16,334 bases of DNA from CAZRIP01 sp964600165 (GCA_964600165.1 CAZRIP010000089.1:1-16334); one strand, 5' to 3'. Shown: positions 8,103 to 14,160, counted from the first letter of the stretch. Numbers and translations: made by a program. The notes: generated from the sequence alone by a model not told the origin.

Positions 8103-9541
8103 AGCGCGATGACCGGCTGCTCTGCGGAGGCCTTTTCGCGGGCGTGCTGCTCGCCTACCTCGGCGCGCCATCCGCCTTTTATAACTTCGACGGCGTCGCC
8201 TGCGCGATCGCCGTCGAGCTCGGAGACCTGCGCAACCTCGCCCACGGAAACCACGTGGCTTACGGCCTCGTCGGGCTCGCCTTCGACCGGCTCTGGCGGC
8301 TGCTCGGCTACGCCGGCCCGGCGATCTTGCCGCTCGACGCGCTCAGTTCGCTTCTCGGGGCGGCCACCTGCGCCGTCTTCGCCTCGACCCTGCGCCGCGC
8401 GGGCTGCGCGCGCGCGACGACGCTCGCCGGCGCGCTCGGCTTGGCGGTCTCGCAGGCGTTCTGGTTCTGGCACCTCGAGGCGCAGGTCTACCCTCTCGGC
8501 GTCTTTTTCCTCGCGCTGACGGCGCGCGAGGCGCTCGCGGAGCGCCCGCGGCCCTGGCTCGTCGGCCTCTTCAACGCCGGCGCCGTGCTTGGCCACGTCG
8601 GCCACGTCATGTTCGCGCCGGCCGCGCTCTATCTTCTCAAGCGAGGGCGGAGCTGGAAGCGCGACTGGGTCGAGTACGCCGCGACCGCCGCGGCGGTCGT
8701 CATCGCGGGCTACGCCCTCGCCGTCGTGTTTTGCCTCAAACCGCGCGACACGCAGGACCTGCGGCTATGGCTTCTCGGAAGCGCGGCGCTCAAGGTCGAT
8801 CACTCGGTCACCTGGTACGGCGGCTGGACGCCGGCGAGCGCGTGGGAGTGGGCTAAGATGTCGGCCCGAATTTTCGCCGAGCCCGCCGGGACCGCGGCTT
8901 CGAAAGTTCTGGGCCGGGCGCTCGCTCTCTGCGGGATCGGAGCGGCGGTCGCGGGCGCGTGGCTCGGCAAGGAGCGCCGCCTCGTCAACGCCTGCTTGTT
9001 GTGGATCGCGGCGTACGCCTTGCTTTTCGGGTCGTGGGAGCCTTTCATGCCGGTTTATCGCATCGGCGATCTCCTGGCGCTCTGGCTGCTCGCCGTCCTT
9101 TTCTTCAAGAAAATGCCGCTGCTCCTCGCGGTCTACGTCGCCGCGCTCTGCGTCTACAACGCCGCGACGGAAGTGCTGCCGCGCTCGCAGCCCGCGAACA
9201 ACGCGGCCTATCAGGAGGCGCTGCTCGTCGGCGGCCGGACGCCGGAGAACGCTTGGATCGTCGTCACCGGCATGGGTCAGGTGTACGTGCCCTACTTCGC
9301 GCATCGCCGCTCGTTGAACCTGCGCTATTTCGAGAGCCGCCTCGATGCGCTGCCGTCGCGCCTCGAAGACCTCAGGCGCGCCGGCGAGCCCGCTTACGTC
9401 ACGGCTTCCACGCTCGAATCCGGCGCCTGGCGCGGCGTTCTCGAATCATACGGGCTGACGGAGGTCGCGCGCCGGGGCGACGCCGTGCTCTTCCTCCTCA
9501 GGAAAACGGGAACCCGAGCGGCAGCCGCCAAAAGAAGTTGA
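8099..9541 (+). CDS. GT-C-like polytopic membrane protein
   Basis: The open frame extends upstream to 7850, but the start is taken as GTG 8099: it overlaps the previous stop (GTGA) and AGGAG sits at 8088-8092, six bases ahead. This gives 480 aa. The order is one membrane helix (about 7-23), a loop with FYNFDGVACAIAVELGDLRN (D31 in the GT-C position), then about ten hydrophobic segments and a soluble C-terminal part from about 385. The first loop and the following long helix resemble DUF2723 and other PMT-like proteins, though the match is weaker than for the two upstream genes. A lipid-linked sugar transferase is the best guess; a flippase-like or partner role remains possible. Its last 44 bases overlap the prepilin peptidase gene tail to tail. 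Confidence 0.7.
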   Translation: MKRDDRLLCGGLFAGVLLAYLGAPSAFYNFDGVACAIAVELGDLRNLAHGNHVAYGLVGLAFDRLWRLLGYAGPAILPLDALSSLLGAATCAVFASTLRRAGCARATTLAGALGLAVSQAFWFWHLEAQVYPLGVFFLALTAREALAERPRPWLVGLFNAGAVLGHVGHVMFAPAALYLLKRGRSWKRDWVEYAATAAAVVIAGYALAVVFCLKPRDTQDLRLWLLGSAALKVDHSVTWYGGWTPASAWEWAKMSARIFAEPAGTAASKVLGRALALCGIGAAVAGAWLGKERRLVNACLLWIAAYALLFGSWEPFMPVYRIGDLLALWLLAVLFFKKMPLLLAVYVAALCVYNAATEVLPRSQPANNAAYQEALLVGGRTPENAWIVVTGMGQVYVPYFAHRRSLNLRYFESRLDALPSRLEDLRRAGEPAYVTASTLESGAWRGVLESYGLTEVARRGDAVLFLLRKTGTRAAAAKRS

Positions 9542-10289
9542 AGACGGCGCCGGCGCTCAGAAACGGGCCGAACGGGATCGGGTCCGAGCGCTTGAGCTTC
9601 TTGGCGAGGATCTGACCTACGCCGTAGACGGCGCCGATCATAGAGCCGACCATCAAGCAGTCGAAGGCCCCCAGCGCGCCGCTCCAAGCGCCGACGGCGG
9701 CCAAAAGCTTGATGTCGCCGCCGCCCATCGCCTCCTTGCCGAACGCCCGCTCGCCGATCGCGGCCGTCGCCCAGCACATCGAGAAGCCCGCGATGGAGCC
9801 CGCGGCGCTCCAGCCCACGGCGGCGTACCACGGCCCGCCCATGTAGGGATTGAGCGGCGCGGCCAGAAGCCCCCCGCCCCAAAGGCCGAGGGACAACTCG
9901 TCCGGGATCAAGAAGGTGTCCCAGTCGATCAGAGCGACGGCGACGAGCAGGCACGAGGCCGCCGCGCAGCAGGCCGCCCATAACGGATAACCCTGCCCGC
10001 CCCACCGCGCCCACAATCCGGCCGCGAGCGCGCCGCAGGCGGCCTCGACGAGCGGATAACGAGCCGAGATCGGCTTGCGGCAGCGCCGGCACCGGCCGAG
10101 GAGAAAAAACCAGCTGACGATCGGGACGTTGTCGAACCAGGCGATCGTCTTGCCGCAGTGCGGGCAGCGCGAGCGCGGAGCGACGAACGATTGCTCGCGC
10201 GGGATGCGGAACGCGAGGACGTTGACGAAGCTCCCGAGGCAGCTCCCCGCCCAGAACGCCACGAGCCTCTCCGGCCAGCCGGCGGTCAA
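9498..10289 (-). CDS. pilD: Prepilin peptidase (type IV leader peptidase/methylase)
   Basis: This inner-membrane aspartyl protease removes the leader of prepilins and, in two-domain forms, N-methylates the new first residue. The N-terminal part has GSFVNVLAFRIPR (19-31) and a four-cysteine zinc site (C42-P-H-C45 and C67-R-R-C70). The protease core has ALIDWDTFLIPD (119-130) and MGGGDIKL (188-195), which hold the catalytic aspartates of the family. About eight membrane segments and 263 aa fit the usual size. The start given is TTG 10289, four bases after the pilin stop. GTG 10262, preceded by GGAG at 10272-10269, is a good alternative that would shorten it by nine residues. It is the last gene after two pilins, which are the obvious substrates. 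Confidence 0.95.
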   Translation of the reverse strand: MTAGWPERLVAFWAGSCLGSFVNVLAFRIPREQSFVAPRSRCPHCGKTIAWFDNVPIVSWFFLLGRCRRCRKPISARYPLVEAACGALAAGLWARWGGQGYPLWAACCAAASCLLVAVALIDWDTFLIPDELSLGLWGGGLLAAPLNPYMGGPWYAAVGWSAAGSIAGFSMCWATAAIGERAFGKEAMGGGDIKLLAAVGAWSGALGAFDCLMVGSMIGAVYGVGQILAKKLKRSDPIPFGPFLSAGAVFNFFWRLPLGFPFS

Positions 10290-10293
10290 GGCG

Positions 10294-10725
10294 TCAATAG
10301 GTCGTCCAGATGGACGCCTTAGTGTCGGTGTGGGTGCAGTTGACCCAGACGTCGCCTTGATTGACGTCGCCGGTATTGGGATCGTAGAGCCAGCCGCTCC
10401 CGTCGTTGGACGCCGTGCCGAGGACCTCGGCCGAGGAGTCGACGTGATAGTTCGGCGCCTTGGCGAGCGGCATCTGCTGTCCGAGATACTTGATGCCGAC
10501 CGTCAGGGCCATCAGGTCGCTCGGGTATTGGCCTTCCATGTCGCCGTAATAGATGCTCAGCGCCGAGCGGATCGAGCCGAGGCTGCCCTTCGAGGAGCCC
10601 TCGTTGGCCTTGCGGATCAGGGAGGCGAACCGCGGGATCGCGATCGCGGCGAGGATGCCGATGATCGCGACGACGATCATTAATTCGATCAGCGTAAACC
10701 CCAAACGAACGGGGCCGGAGCGCAC
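10294..10725 (-). CDS. Type IV pilin / pseudopilin, second of a tandem pair
   Basis: The prepilin has leader MRSGPVRLG, cleavage after Gly before Phe, then FTLIELMIVVAIIGILAAIA with Glu at mature position 5: the class III signal and N-terminal helix of type IV pilins and type II pseudopilins. The mature body carries YYGDMEGQYP and ends in SIWTTY; only one Cys is present, so the usual pilin disulfide loop is absent. The frame is open to ATG 10764, but that codon lacks a ribosome-binding site and gives an oddly long leader. GTG 10725 has AAGGAAAG just ahead and gives 143 aa, exactly the length of the upstream paralog. The ribosome-binding site lies in the loop of a 13-bp hairpin. Processing by the adjacent peptidase is expected. 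Confidence 0.9.
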   Translation of the reverse strand: MRSGPVRLGFTLIELMIVVAIIGILAAIAIPRFASLIRKANEGSSKGSLGSIRSALSIYYGDMEGQYPSDLMALTVGIKYLGQQMPLAKAPNYHVDSSAEVLGTASNDGSGWLYDPNTGDVNQGDVWVNCTHTDTKASIWTTY

Positions 10726-10752
10726 AACTTTCCTTACGCGCGCTCCGGCCCC
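10711..10752 (-). promoter_or_regulatory. 13-bp hairpin presenting the RBS of the second pilin
   Basis: Bases 10711-10723 and 10740-10752 are perfect inverted repeats (GGGGCCGGAGCGC and its complement) around a 16-base loop. Read on the - strand, the loop holds AAGGAAAG and most of the GTG start of the second pilin. It has no T-run, so a terminator is less likely than a processing, stability or translation-control element between the two pilin cistrons. Confidence 0.6.
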
Positions 10753-10769
10753 GCCGTCTCGCATCTAGC

Positions 10770-11201
10770 TTAGTACGTCGTCCAGATGCTGTTCTTGGTG
10801 TCGGTATCCGTGCAGTTGACGAGCACGGTCCCGAGGTTCGGATCGCCCGTCAGGTTGTTGTACATCCAGCCGCCGCCGTCGTTGGCGCTGGTCTGAGCCG
10901 TCGTCTCGGCCGAGCTGTCCGAGTGGTAGTTCGGCGTCTTGGCGAGCGGGACGTTGGCCAGGTACTTGCCGCCGACGGTCAGCGCCGACATGTCGCCGGG
11001 ATACTGGCCTTCCATGTCGCCGTAATAGATGCTCAGGGCCGAGCGGATGGAGCCGAGGTTGCCCTTCGACGCTCCTTCGCCCGACTTGCGGATGAGGCTC
11101 GCGAACTTCGGAATGGCGATCGCCGCCAAGATGCCGATGATGGCCACGACGATCATCAGCTCGATGAGCGTGAAGCCCGACGTCTTCTTGCCTGCCTTCA
11201 T
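10770..11201 (-). CDS. Type IV pilin / pseudopilin, first of a tandem pair
   Basis: Leader MKAGKKTSG is followed by FTLIELMIVVAIIGILAAIA, with Gly at -1 and Glu at mature +5, as needed for prepilin peptidase. The 143-aa protein is about 70% identical by eye to the downstream pilin, including GSIRSALSIYYGDMEGQYP, PLAK-PNYH and the SIWTTY end. It differs most in the stretch SSAETTAQTSANDGGG, rich in Ser/Thr. The open frame runs up to 11264, but ATG 11201 has a G-rich Shine-Dalgarno (GGGGGG just upstream) and gives a normal nine-residue leader. Proteins of this type build pili or pseudopili for adhesion, DNA uptake or secretion; which one cannot be said. It is first in the operon behind the promoter at 11297-11325. 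Confidence 0.92.
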   Translation of the reverse strand: MKAGKKTSGFTLIELMIVVAIIGILAAIAIPKFASLIRKSGEGASKGNLGSIRSALSIYYGDMEGQYPGDMSALTVGGKYLANVPLAKTPNYHSDSSAETTAQTSANDGGGWMYNNLTGDPNLGTVLVNCTDTDTKNSIWTTY

Positions 11202-11296
11202 GCTATGACCCCCCTTTTTGCCGTTATGATGAATGATGAAGGGAAAATATGTCGGTATCGGCAATCATGGGCCCGCAATGGGGCTGTGTCGCGAAG

Positions 11297-11325
11297 AGTA
11301 TAGCCCCGGCCCTCGAGGTTGTCAA
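11297..11325 (-). promoter_or_regulatory. Near-consensus sigma70 promoter of the pilin operon
   Basis: On the - strand TTGACA (11325-11320) is separated by exactly 17 bases from TATACT (11302-11297). Transcription should start near 11290, leaving a leader of about 89 bases before ATG 11201. This is the best promoter match in the window and fits strong expression of a major pilin. Confidence 0.75.
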
Positions 11326-11390
11326 GAGAGCCCGTTGCGATGGCACTGAATATTGACCTGGGCGACACGGGGCGTTTTCTTCCCGCCGCT

Positions 11391-11396
11391 TATAAT
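11391..11396 (+). promoter_or_regulatory. Perfect -10 box six bases before a start codon
   Basis: TATAAT ends six bases before ATG 11403, so transcription would start at or next to the ATG. AGGA lies in the six-base gap and could act as a Shine-Dalgarno only if transcription started further upstream. No -35 at normal spacing is seen. Confidence 0.5.
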
Positions 11397-11402
11397 AGGA
11401 AC

Positions 11403-11912
11403 ATGACCAAGAAACTGAAGCTGGCGCTGGCGATGTTATCCATCTGCGCGGTCGCGGCAGGGCCGGTCGTCATCCCGGCTTGGAGCCAGGCCGCGAAGTT
11501 CCGGGAAGTCGGCCTCGGCATCATCGCGGGCAGCCCATTCGGGGTCACCGCGAAATATTTCCATAACGAGAATTGGGCCTTTGACGCGGGCGCCGGCTAT
11601 GGCAACGCCGGAGTCTTCTACGGCGACGTGCTCTATAATTGGTGGGGGCTCGCCAAGCCGGCCGAGGGCAAACTGGACGTCTACGGGGGCGTCGGCCCGA
11701 GGGTGGCCACCGACGACGGCGGCCAGTTCTCGGTGCGCACGATCGCGGGCGTCGGCTACTGGCCGAAAGCCCATCCCGTCGAGTACTTCGCCGAGTTCGG
11801 CCCGGCGTGGAAGATCTCTCCCTCGGACCGCCGCGTCGGGCTCGACGGCGGAGTGGGCTTCCGCTATTACTTCAATCTTGCCGTCTCGCGCGCCAAACCG
11901 GGCACCCCTTAG
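11403..11912 (+). CDS. Small outer-membrane beta-barrel-like protein
   Basis: The 169-aa protein has a signal peptide (MTKKLKLALAMLSICAVAAG, cleavage probably near PAWSQA). It then shows short alternating strands rich in Gly and aromatics: REVGLGIIAGSPFGVTAKYF, NWAFDAGAGYG, GKLDVYGGVGPRV, VEYFAEFGPAWKI, VGLDGGVGFRYYF. This pattern is typical of small eight-stranded outer-membrane barrels. FRYYF would be the last strand with its C-terminal aromatic, followed by a short tail. An upstream TTG at 11319 is in frame, but ATG 11403 gives the signal peptide directly and sits six bases after TATAAT. Its role is unknown. It is divergent from the pilin operon. Confidence 0.75.
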   Translation: MTKKLKLALAMLSICAVAAGPVVIPAWSQAAKFREVGLGIIAGSPFGVTAKYFHNENWAFDAGAGYGNAGVFYGDVLYNWWGLAKPAEGKLDVYGGVGPRVATDDGGQFSVRTIAGVGYWPKAHPVEYFAEFGPAWKISPSDRRVGLDGGVGFRYYFNLAVSRAKPGTP

Positions 11913-11963
11913 AGCAGCACAAGGGCGCCACATCGATGTCACGTCCCGTAAAGCCCCTCGCGC

Positions 11964-11969
11964 TATTAT
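11964..11969 (+). promoter_or_regulatory. Possible -10 box of the PhnA-like gene
   Basis: TATTAT lies 19 bases before ATG 11989, with a Shine-Dalgarno (GAGAGGTG, 11976-11983) between them. This gives a short leadered message, unlike the six-base arrangement at four other genes. No firm -35 is seen. Confidence 0.4.
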
Positions 11970-11988
11970 AGAGTTGAGAGGTGAACTT

Positions 11989-12705
11989 ATGATCAAAGAG
12001 ATCGAGTATCCGTCGTCCGGCGGACCCGTGGCCGGCGTGTCGTGGGGAGCGGTATTCTCCGGAACGTTCGTCGCGATCGCCGTCATGGCGGCGCTCAGTC
12101 TGCTCGGCGCGGGCGTAGGCCTTGCCAGCGCGCCCGCCGCGGACACGGCAGGCGGCCTGGCGAAGGGCTTGGGAATCGGAGCGATCGCATGGCTGATCGT
12201 TTCGGGCATCGTCTCCTTCTATTCGGCAGGCTGGGTCACGGGCCGGCTGACGCGGACCGGCATCGTGAGCGAGAGCGTTATACATTCCGCCGTAACGTGG
12301 GCCTTCGCGACGACAGCGTTCCTGTTCTTGCTGACGTCGGCGATTGGCGGCGCCTTAGGCGGCGCCGCGAGCCTGCTGGGCGCGGGCGCGAAGGCTGCCG
12401 CGGCCGGCGGAGGCGCCTATGCGGCCCGCGCGCCGCAGTCAACGAATCAGATGAGCTCCCAGGTCAATAGCGCGGTCAACAACTTGGAGCGCAGGGCTCA
12501 GGCGAATGCGCCCTCGCGGGAGGAGGTCTCCCAAAAAGCGGAGACCGCCGCTCAGGCTGCCGGCGCCACGGGCATCGCGGGGTTCTTTCTGATGCTGTTC
12601 GAAGCGTTGGCTTGCCTCGCCGGCGGTCGCGCTGGGACGAGAGTGCTCAGGCCGCGCGCGATGAACGCCGTCCGGCACCCGGAGCCCGTGGGACACTCCC
12701 GTTAG
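11989..12705 (+). CDS. PhnA-like GWVxGR integral membrane protein
   Basis: ATG 11989 is chosen because GAGAGGTG precedes it; the open frame further upstream overlaps the previous gene. The 238-aa protein has hydrophobic segments at about 18-46, 58-80, 96-126 and 192-212. The second ends in FYSAGWVTGRLTR and the third reads HSAVTWAFATTAFLFLLTSAIGG. I recall this pair (GGWVAGRL and LHGxVTWAL...TTAVGG) from a proteobacterial family often labelled PhnA-like or YrzE-like, whose function is not established; the link to phosphonate metabolism in that name should not be trusted. A soluble stretch rich in Gln, Asn and Ala (about 145-185) lies before the last helix. A strong terminator follows 29 bases after the stop. 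Confidence 0.7.
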   Translation: MIKEIEYPSSGGPVAGVSWGAVFSGTFVAIAVMAALSLLGAGVGLASAPAADTAGGLAKGLGIGAIAWLIVSGIVSFYSAGWVTGRLTRTGIVSESVIHSAVTWAFATTAFLFLLTSAIGGALGGAASLLGAGAKAAAAGGGAYAARAPQSTNQMSSQVNSAVNNLERRAQANAPSREEVSQKAETAAQAAGATGIAGFFLMLFEALACLAGGRAGTRVLRPRAMNAVRHPEPVGHSR

Positions 12706-12734
12706 TGACGGGCGAATAACGCCGACCCCCCGAA

Positions 12735-12773
12735 AAATCGAGGCCCCGGAATACGCTTCCGGGGCCTCGATTT
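12735..12773. terminator. Strong bidirectional terminator
   Basis: Bases 12735-12751 and 12757-12773 form a perfect 17-bp stem with a 5-base loop. On the - strand the stem is followed by a T-run (ATTTTT), suiting the end of tRNA-Leu transcription; on the + strand by ATTTCTC, suiting the end of the PhnA-like gene. Confidence 0.85.
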
Positions 12774-12780
12774 CTCCTCA

Positions 12781-12797
12781 GTTTCTCGTTGAGAAAC
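12781..12797. other. Small perfect hairpin in the tRNA-Leu trailer
   Basis: GTTTCTC (12781-12787) and GAGAAAC (12791-12797) are exact inverted repeats around three bases. It lies between tRNA-Leu and the terminator and may be a trailer-processing or stability hairpin. Confidence 0.4.
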
Positions 12798-12801
12798 CGG
12801 T

Positions 12802-12910
12802 CGTTCCGATGGGTGGGCAGGCGGGGACTTGAACCCCGAAGGCCTTGCGGCCACACGGTCCTGAGCCGTGCGCGTCTGCCAGTTCCGCCACCTGCCCACC
12901 GATCGGAACG
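12802..12910 (-). repeat. Extended acceptor stem around tRNA-Leu
   Basis: Bases 12802-12821 and 12891-12910 are complementary over 20 positions with one mismatch. Only seven of these pairs are the acceptor stem; the other 13 positions lie outside the mature tRNA in the 5' leader and 3' trailer. A TAGCAT -10-like box at 12922-12917 would start transcription at about 12910, the base of this stem. Confidence 0.75.
12814..12897 (-). tRNA. tRNA-Leu(CAG)
   Basis: On the - strand the gene begins GGGCAGG (12897-12891) and pairs with CCTGCCC (12821-12815), discriminator A at 12814. The anticodon stem CACGG/CCGTG encloses CTCAGGA with anticodon CAG (12863-12861), reading CUG. The long variable arm marks a class II tRNA, and the T arm is CGGGG-TTCAAGT-CCCCG. 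After the discriminator the genome reads CCC, so the final A of CCA must be added by the CCA enzyme, unlike the tRNA-Ser in this window. Confidence 0.95.
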
Positions 12911-12946
12911 AGCGAAATGCTAGACTCGTCATTCTAACTCTTTGCG

Positions 12947-13432
12947 ATGGCCCAAACAAGAAAAAAGGACGACGAAGACAAGAAAATCGTCGCCACCAAC
13001 CGCAAGGCGCGGCAATATTACGAGATCCTCGAAACCTACGAGGCGGGCCTGAGCCTGCTCGGCCCCGAGGTCAAATCCCTGCGCTCGGGCAAGGCCTCGC
13101 TCGACGGCTGCTACGGGCGCGTGGACGGAGCGGAGCTCTACCTTTTCAATTTTTATATCCCTCCTTACACCTTCGCGACCGGCGACGCGATCGACCCGCG
13201 GCGCAGCCGCAAGCTCCTCCTTCATAGAGCCGAGATCGACAAGCTCGCGGACAAGCTCAAGCTCAAGGGCTTGACGCTCGTGCCGCTCGAAGTGCTTTTC
13301 CGGCGCGGCTGGGCCAAGGTCGTGCTCGGCCTGGGCAAAGGCAAGAAGGGCCCCGATCGCCGCGAAGACCTGAAAAAGCGCGCGCTCACGCGCGAGGCCG
13401 AGAAGAGCTTCAAGGGCAGCTACCGGGGCTAG
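12947..13432 (+). CDS. smpB: SsrA-binding protein SmpB
   Basis: SmpB binds tmRNA and delivers it to ribosomes stalled on messages lacking a stop codon, so that they are released and the nascent chain is tagged. The 161-aa sequence has the expected order: NRKARQYYEILETYEAGLSL (18-37), GPEVKSLRSGKASL, the beta-barrel strand AELYLFNFYIPPY, RSRKLLLHRAEIDKLADKL, KGLTLVPLEVLF and GWAKVVLGLGKGKKGPDRRE, ending in the basic KKRALTRE tail region that enters the decoding site. FATGDAIDPRR replaces the more usual NHEPxR linker before RKLLLH. The start ATG 12947 lacks a strong Shine-Dalgarno; TCTAAC at 12933 could be its -10. It is divergent from tRNA-Leu. No tmRNA gene is visible in the window. Confidence 0.95.
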   Translation: MAQTRKKDDEDKKIVATNRKARQYYEILETYEAGLSLLGPEVKSLRSGKASLDGCYGRVDGAELYLFNFYIPPYTFATGDAIDPRRSRKLLLHRAEIDKLADKLKLKGLTLVPLEVLFRRGWAKVVLGLGKGKKGPDRREDLKKRALTREAEKSFKGSYRG

Positions 13433-13439
13433 AGTCCGT

Positions 13440-14114
13440 CTATAAGAGGGATAGGGCGTTGGCCGCCAAGTCCCGCAGCATCTGCCGCTGCCGCGCCTCG
13501 AGCCCGCGAGCGGCGCTCGCGCGGGCCCCGAGCTCGCGCAGCCAGGACCGGGCTTCCTCTTTATCCCGCTTTTCGGCCGCAAGACGCGCGCGCTCGGAGG
13601 CGTAGAGCAAATCCTCCTCGATCGCCGGATCCAGGCGCAGGCGGGCGATCGACGCCGACAGGCGATCGACCGTGTCCGGGCAGCCGTCGAGATCGGCGTC
13701 GCGGCCTCGCGGGTTATCGTAGGGACACGCGTCCTCGTCGTCCGGGATGCCGTCGCCGTCGGTGTCCGGGCCCGCGACGACGAAATCCACCGTCGCCGCG
13801 TCGAGCGGAGAGTACAGCTCGCCGAACTGGAGGCGATACGCGCCCGAGAGCGCCAAGGTCTCCGTCCAGACGCCGTGGACGTTCGTGCGGTTGAGCGACA
13901 GCGGGGCCTCGAGCAGGACGTCGAGGCGGCGGCCGTCGCGGTCGGCGAGGCTCAGGACCGAGCCGACGGGCAGCTCGGGCTTCCCATCCGGGCGGTAGCG
14001 CGCGGGATGGTCCGACGAGAGAGTGTACTCGTCGCCTCCGAGCGCGACCCGGCCCACTTGGAATTCCTGAGCGCGGACCGCGGACGCCAAGAGCGCCATC
14101 GCCCAAAAGGGCAT
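13440..14114 (-). CDS. Secreted protein with calcium-type Asp loops and FIMAH-like C-terminus
   Basis: The 224-aa protein starts with a short signal peptide (MPFWAMALLASAVRA, cleavage before QEF). Residues about 16-113 are beta-rich with no recognised motif, ending in a strand that reads ATVDFVVAGP. Then follows DTDGDGIPDDEDACPYDN (115-132) and DADLDGCPDTVD (137-148), a thrombospondin type 3 / OmpA-linker type calcium-binding pair with two cysteines. The last 75 residues are helical, and the pattern IARLRLDPAIEEDLLYASE, then KEEARSWLRELGARA, resembles the FIMAH adhesive helical domain often found at the end of secreted bacterial proteins. A cell-surface or adhesion role is inferred. TAGACT ends six bases before the ATG. 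Its stop is seven bases from the smpB stop, so the two genes converge. Confidence 0.75.
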   Translation of the reverse strand: MPFWAMALLASAVRAQEFQVGRVALGGDEYTLSSDHPARYRPDGKPELPVGSVLSLADRDGRRLDVLLEAPLSLNRTNVHGVWTETLALSGAYRLQFGELYSPLDAATVDFVVAGPDTDGDGIPDDEDACPYDNPRGRDADLDGCPDTVDRLSASIARLRLDPAIEEDLLYASERARLAAEKRDKEEARSWLRELGARASAARGLEARQRQMLRDLAANALSLL

Positions 14115-14120
14115 GCCGAC

Positions 14121-14126
14121 AGTCTA
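14121..14126 (-). promoter_or_regulatory. -10-like hexamer six bases before a start codon
   Basis: On the - strand TAGACT (14126-14121) ends exactly six bases before ATG 14114, and no Shine-Dalgarno is present. This is the fourth case of this spacing in the window. Confidence 0.4.
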
Positions 14127-14160
14127 GCGCGCGCCGCGCGACGCTGAGGCGACGTCCGCG

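Noticed and set aside
6381..8171. Antisense open frame of 596 codons opposite the TMTC-like gene
   Set aside because: Arg/Glu/Ala-rich composition typical of a shadow frame; the + strand frame shows clear TMTC and TPR motifs.
11261..11274. Possible sigma54 -24/-12 site (GG, ten bases, GC) upstream of the pilin gene on the - strand
   Set aside because: Only the core GG and TTGC match; the -24 element lacks the rest of TGGCAC. The nearby TTGACA-17-TATACT is a much better promoter.
11202..11290. A cyclic-di-GMP or other riboswitch in the pilin leader
   Set aside because: No recognisable conserved riboswitch core or stable multi-helix fold could be found by eye.
11353..11358. TTGACC as a -35 box for TATAAT at 11391
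   Set aside because: The spacer would be 32 bases, far beyond the 16-18 needed.
12898..12946. A tmRNA gene next to smpB
   Set aside because: The intergenic space is only 49 bases, and no tRNA-like ends with an Ala tag reading frame are seen anywhere in the window.
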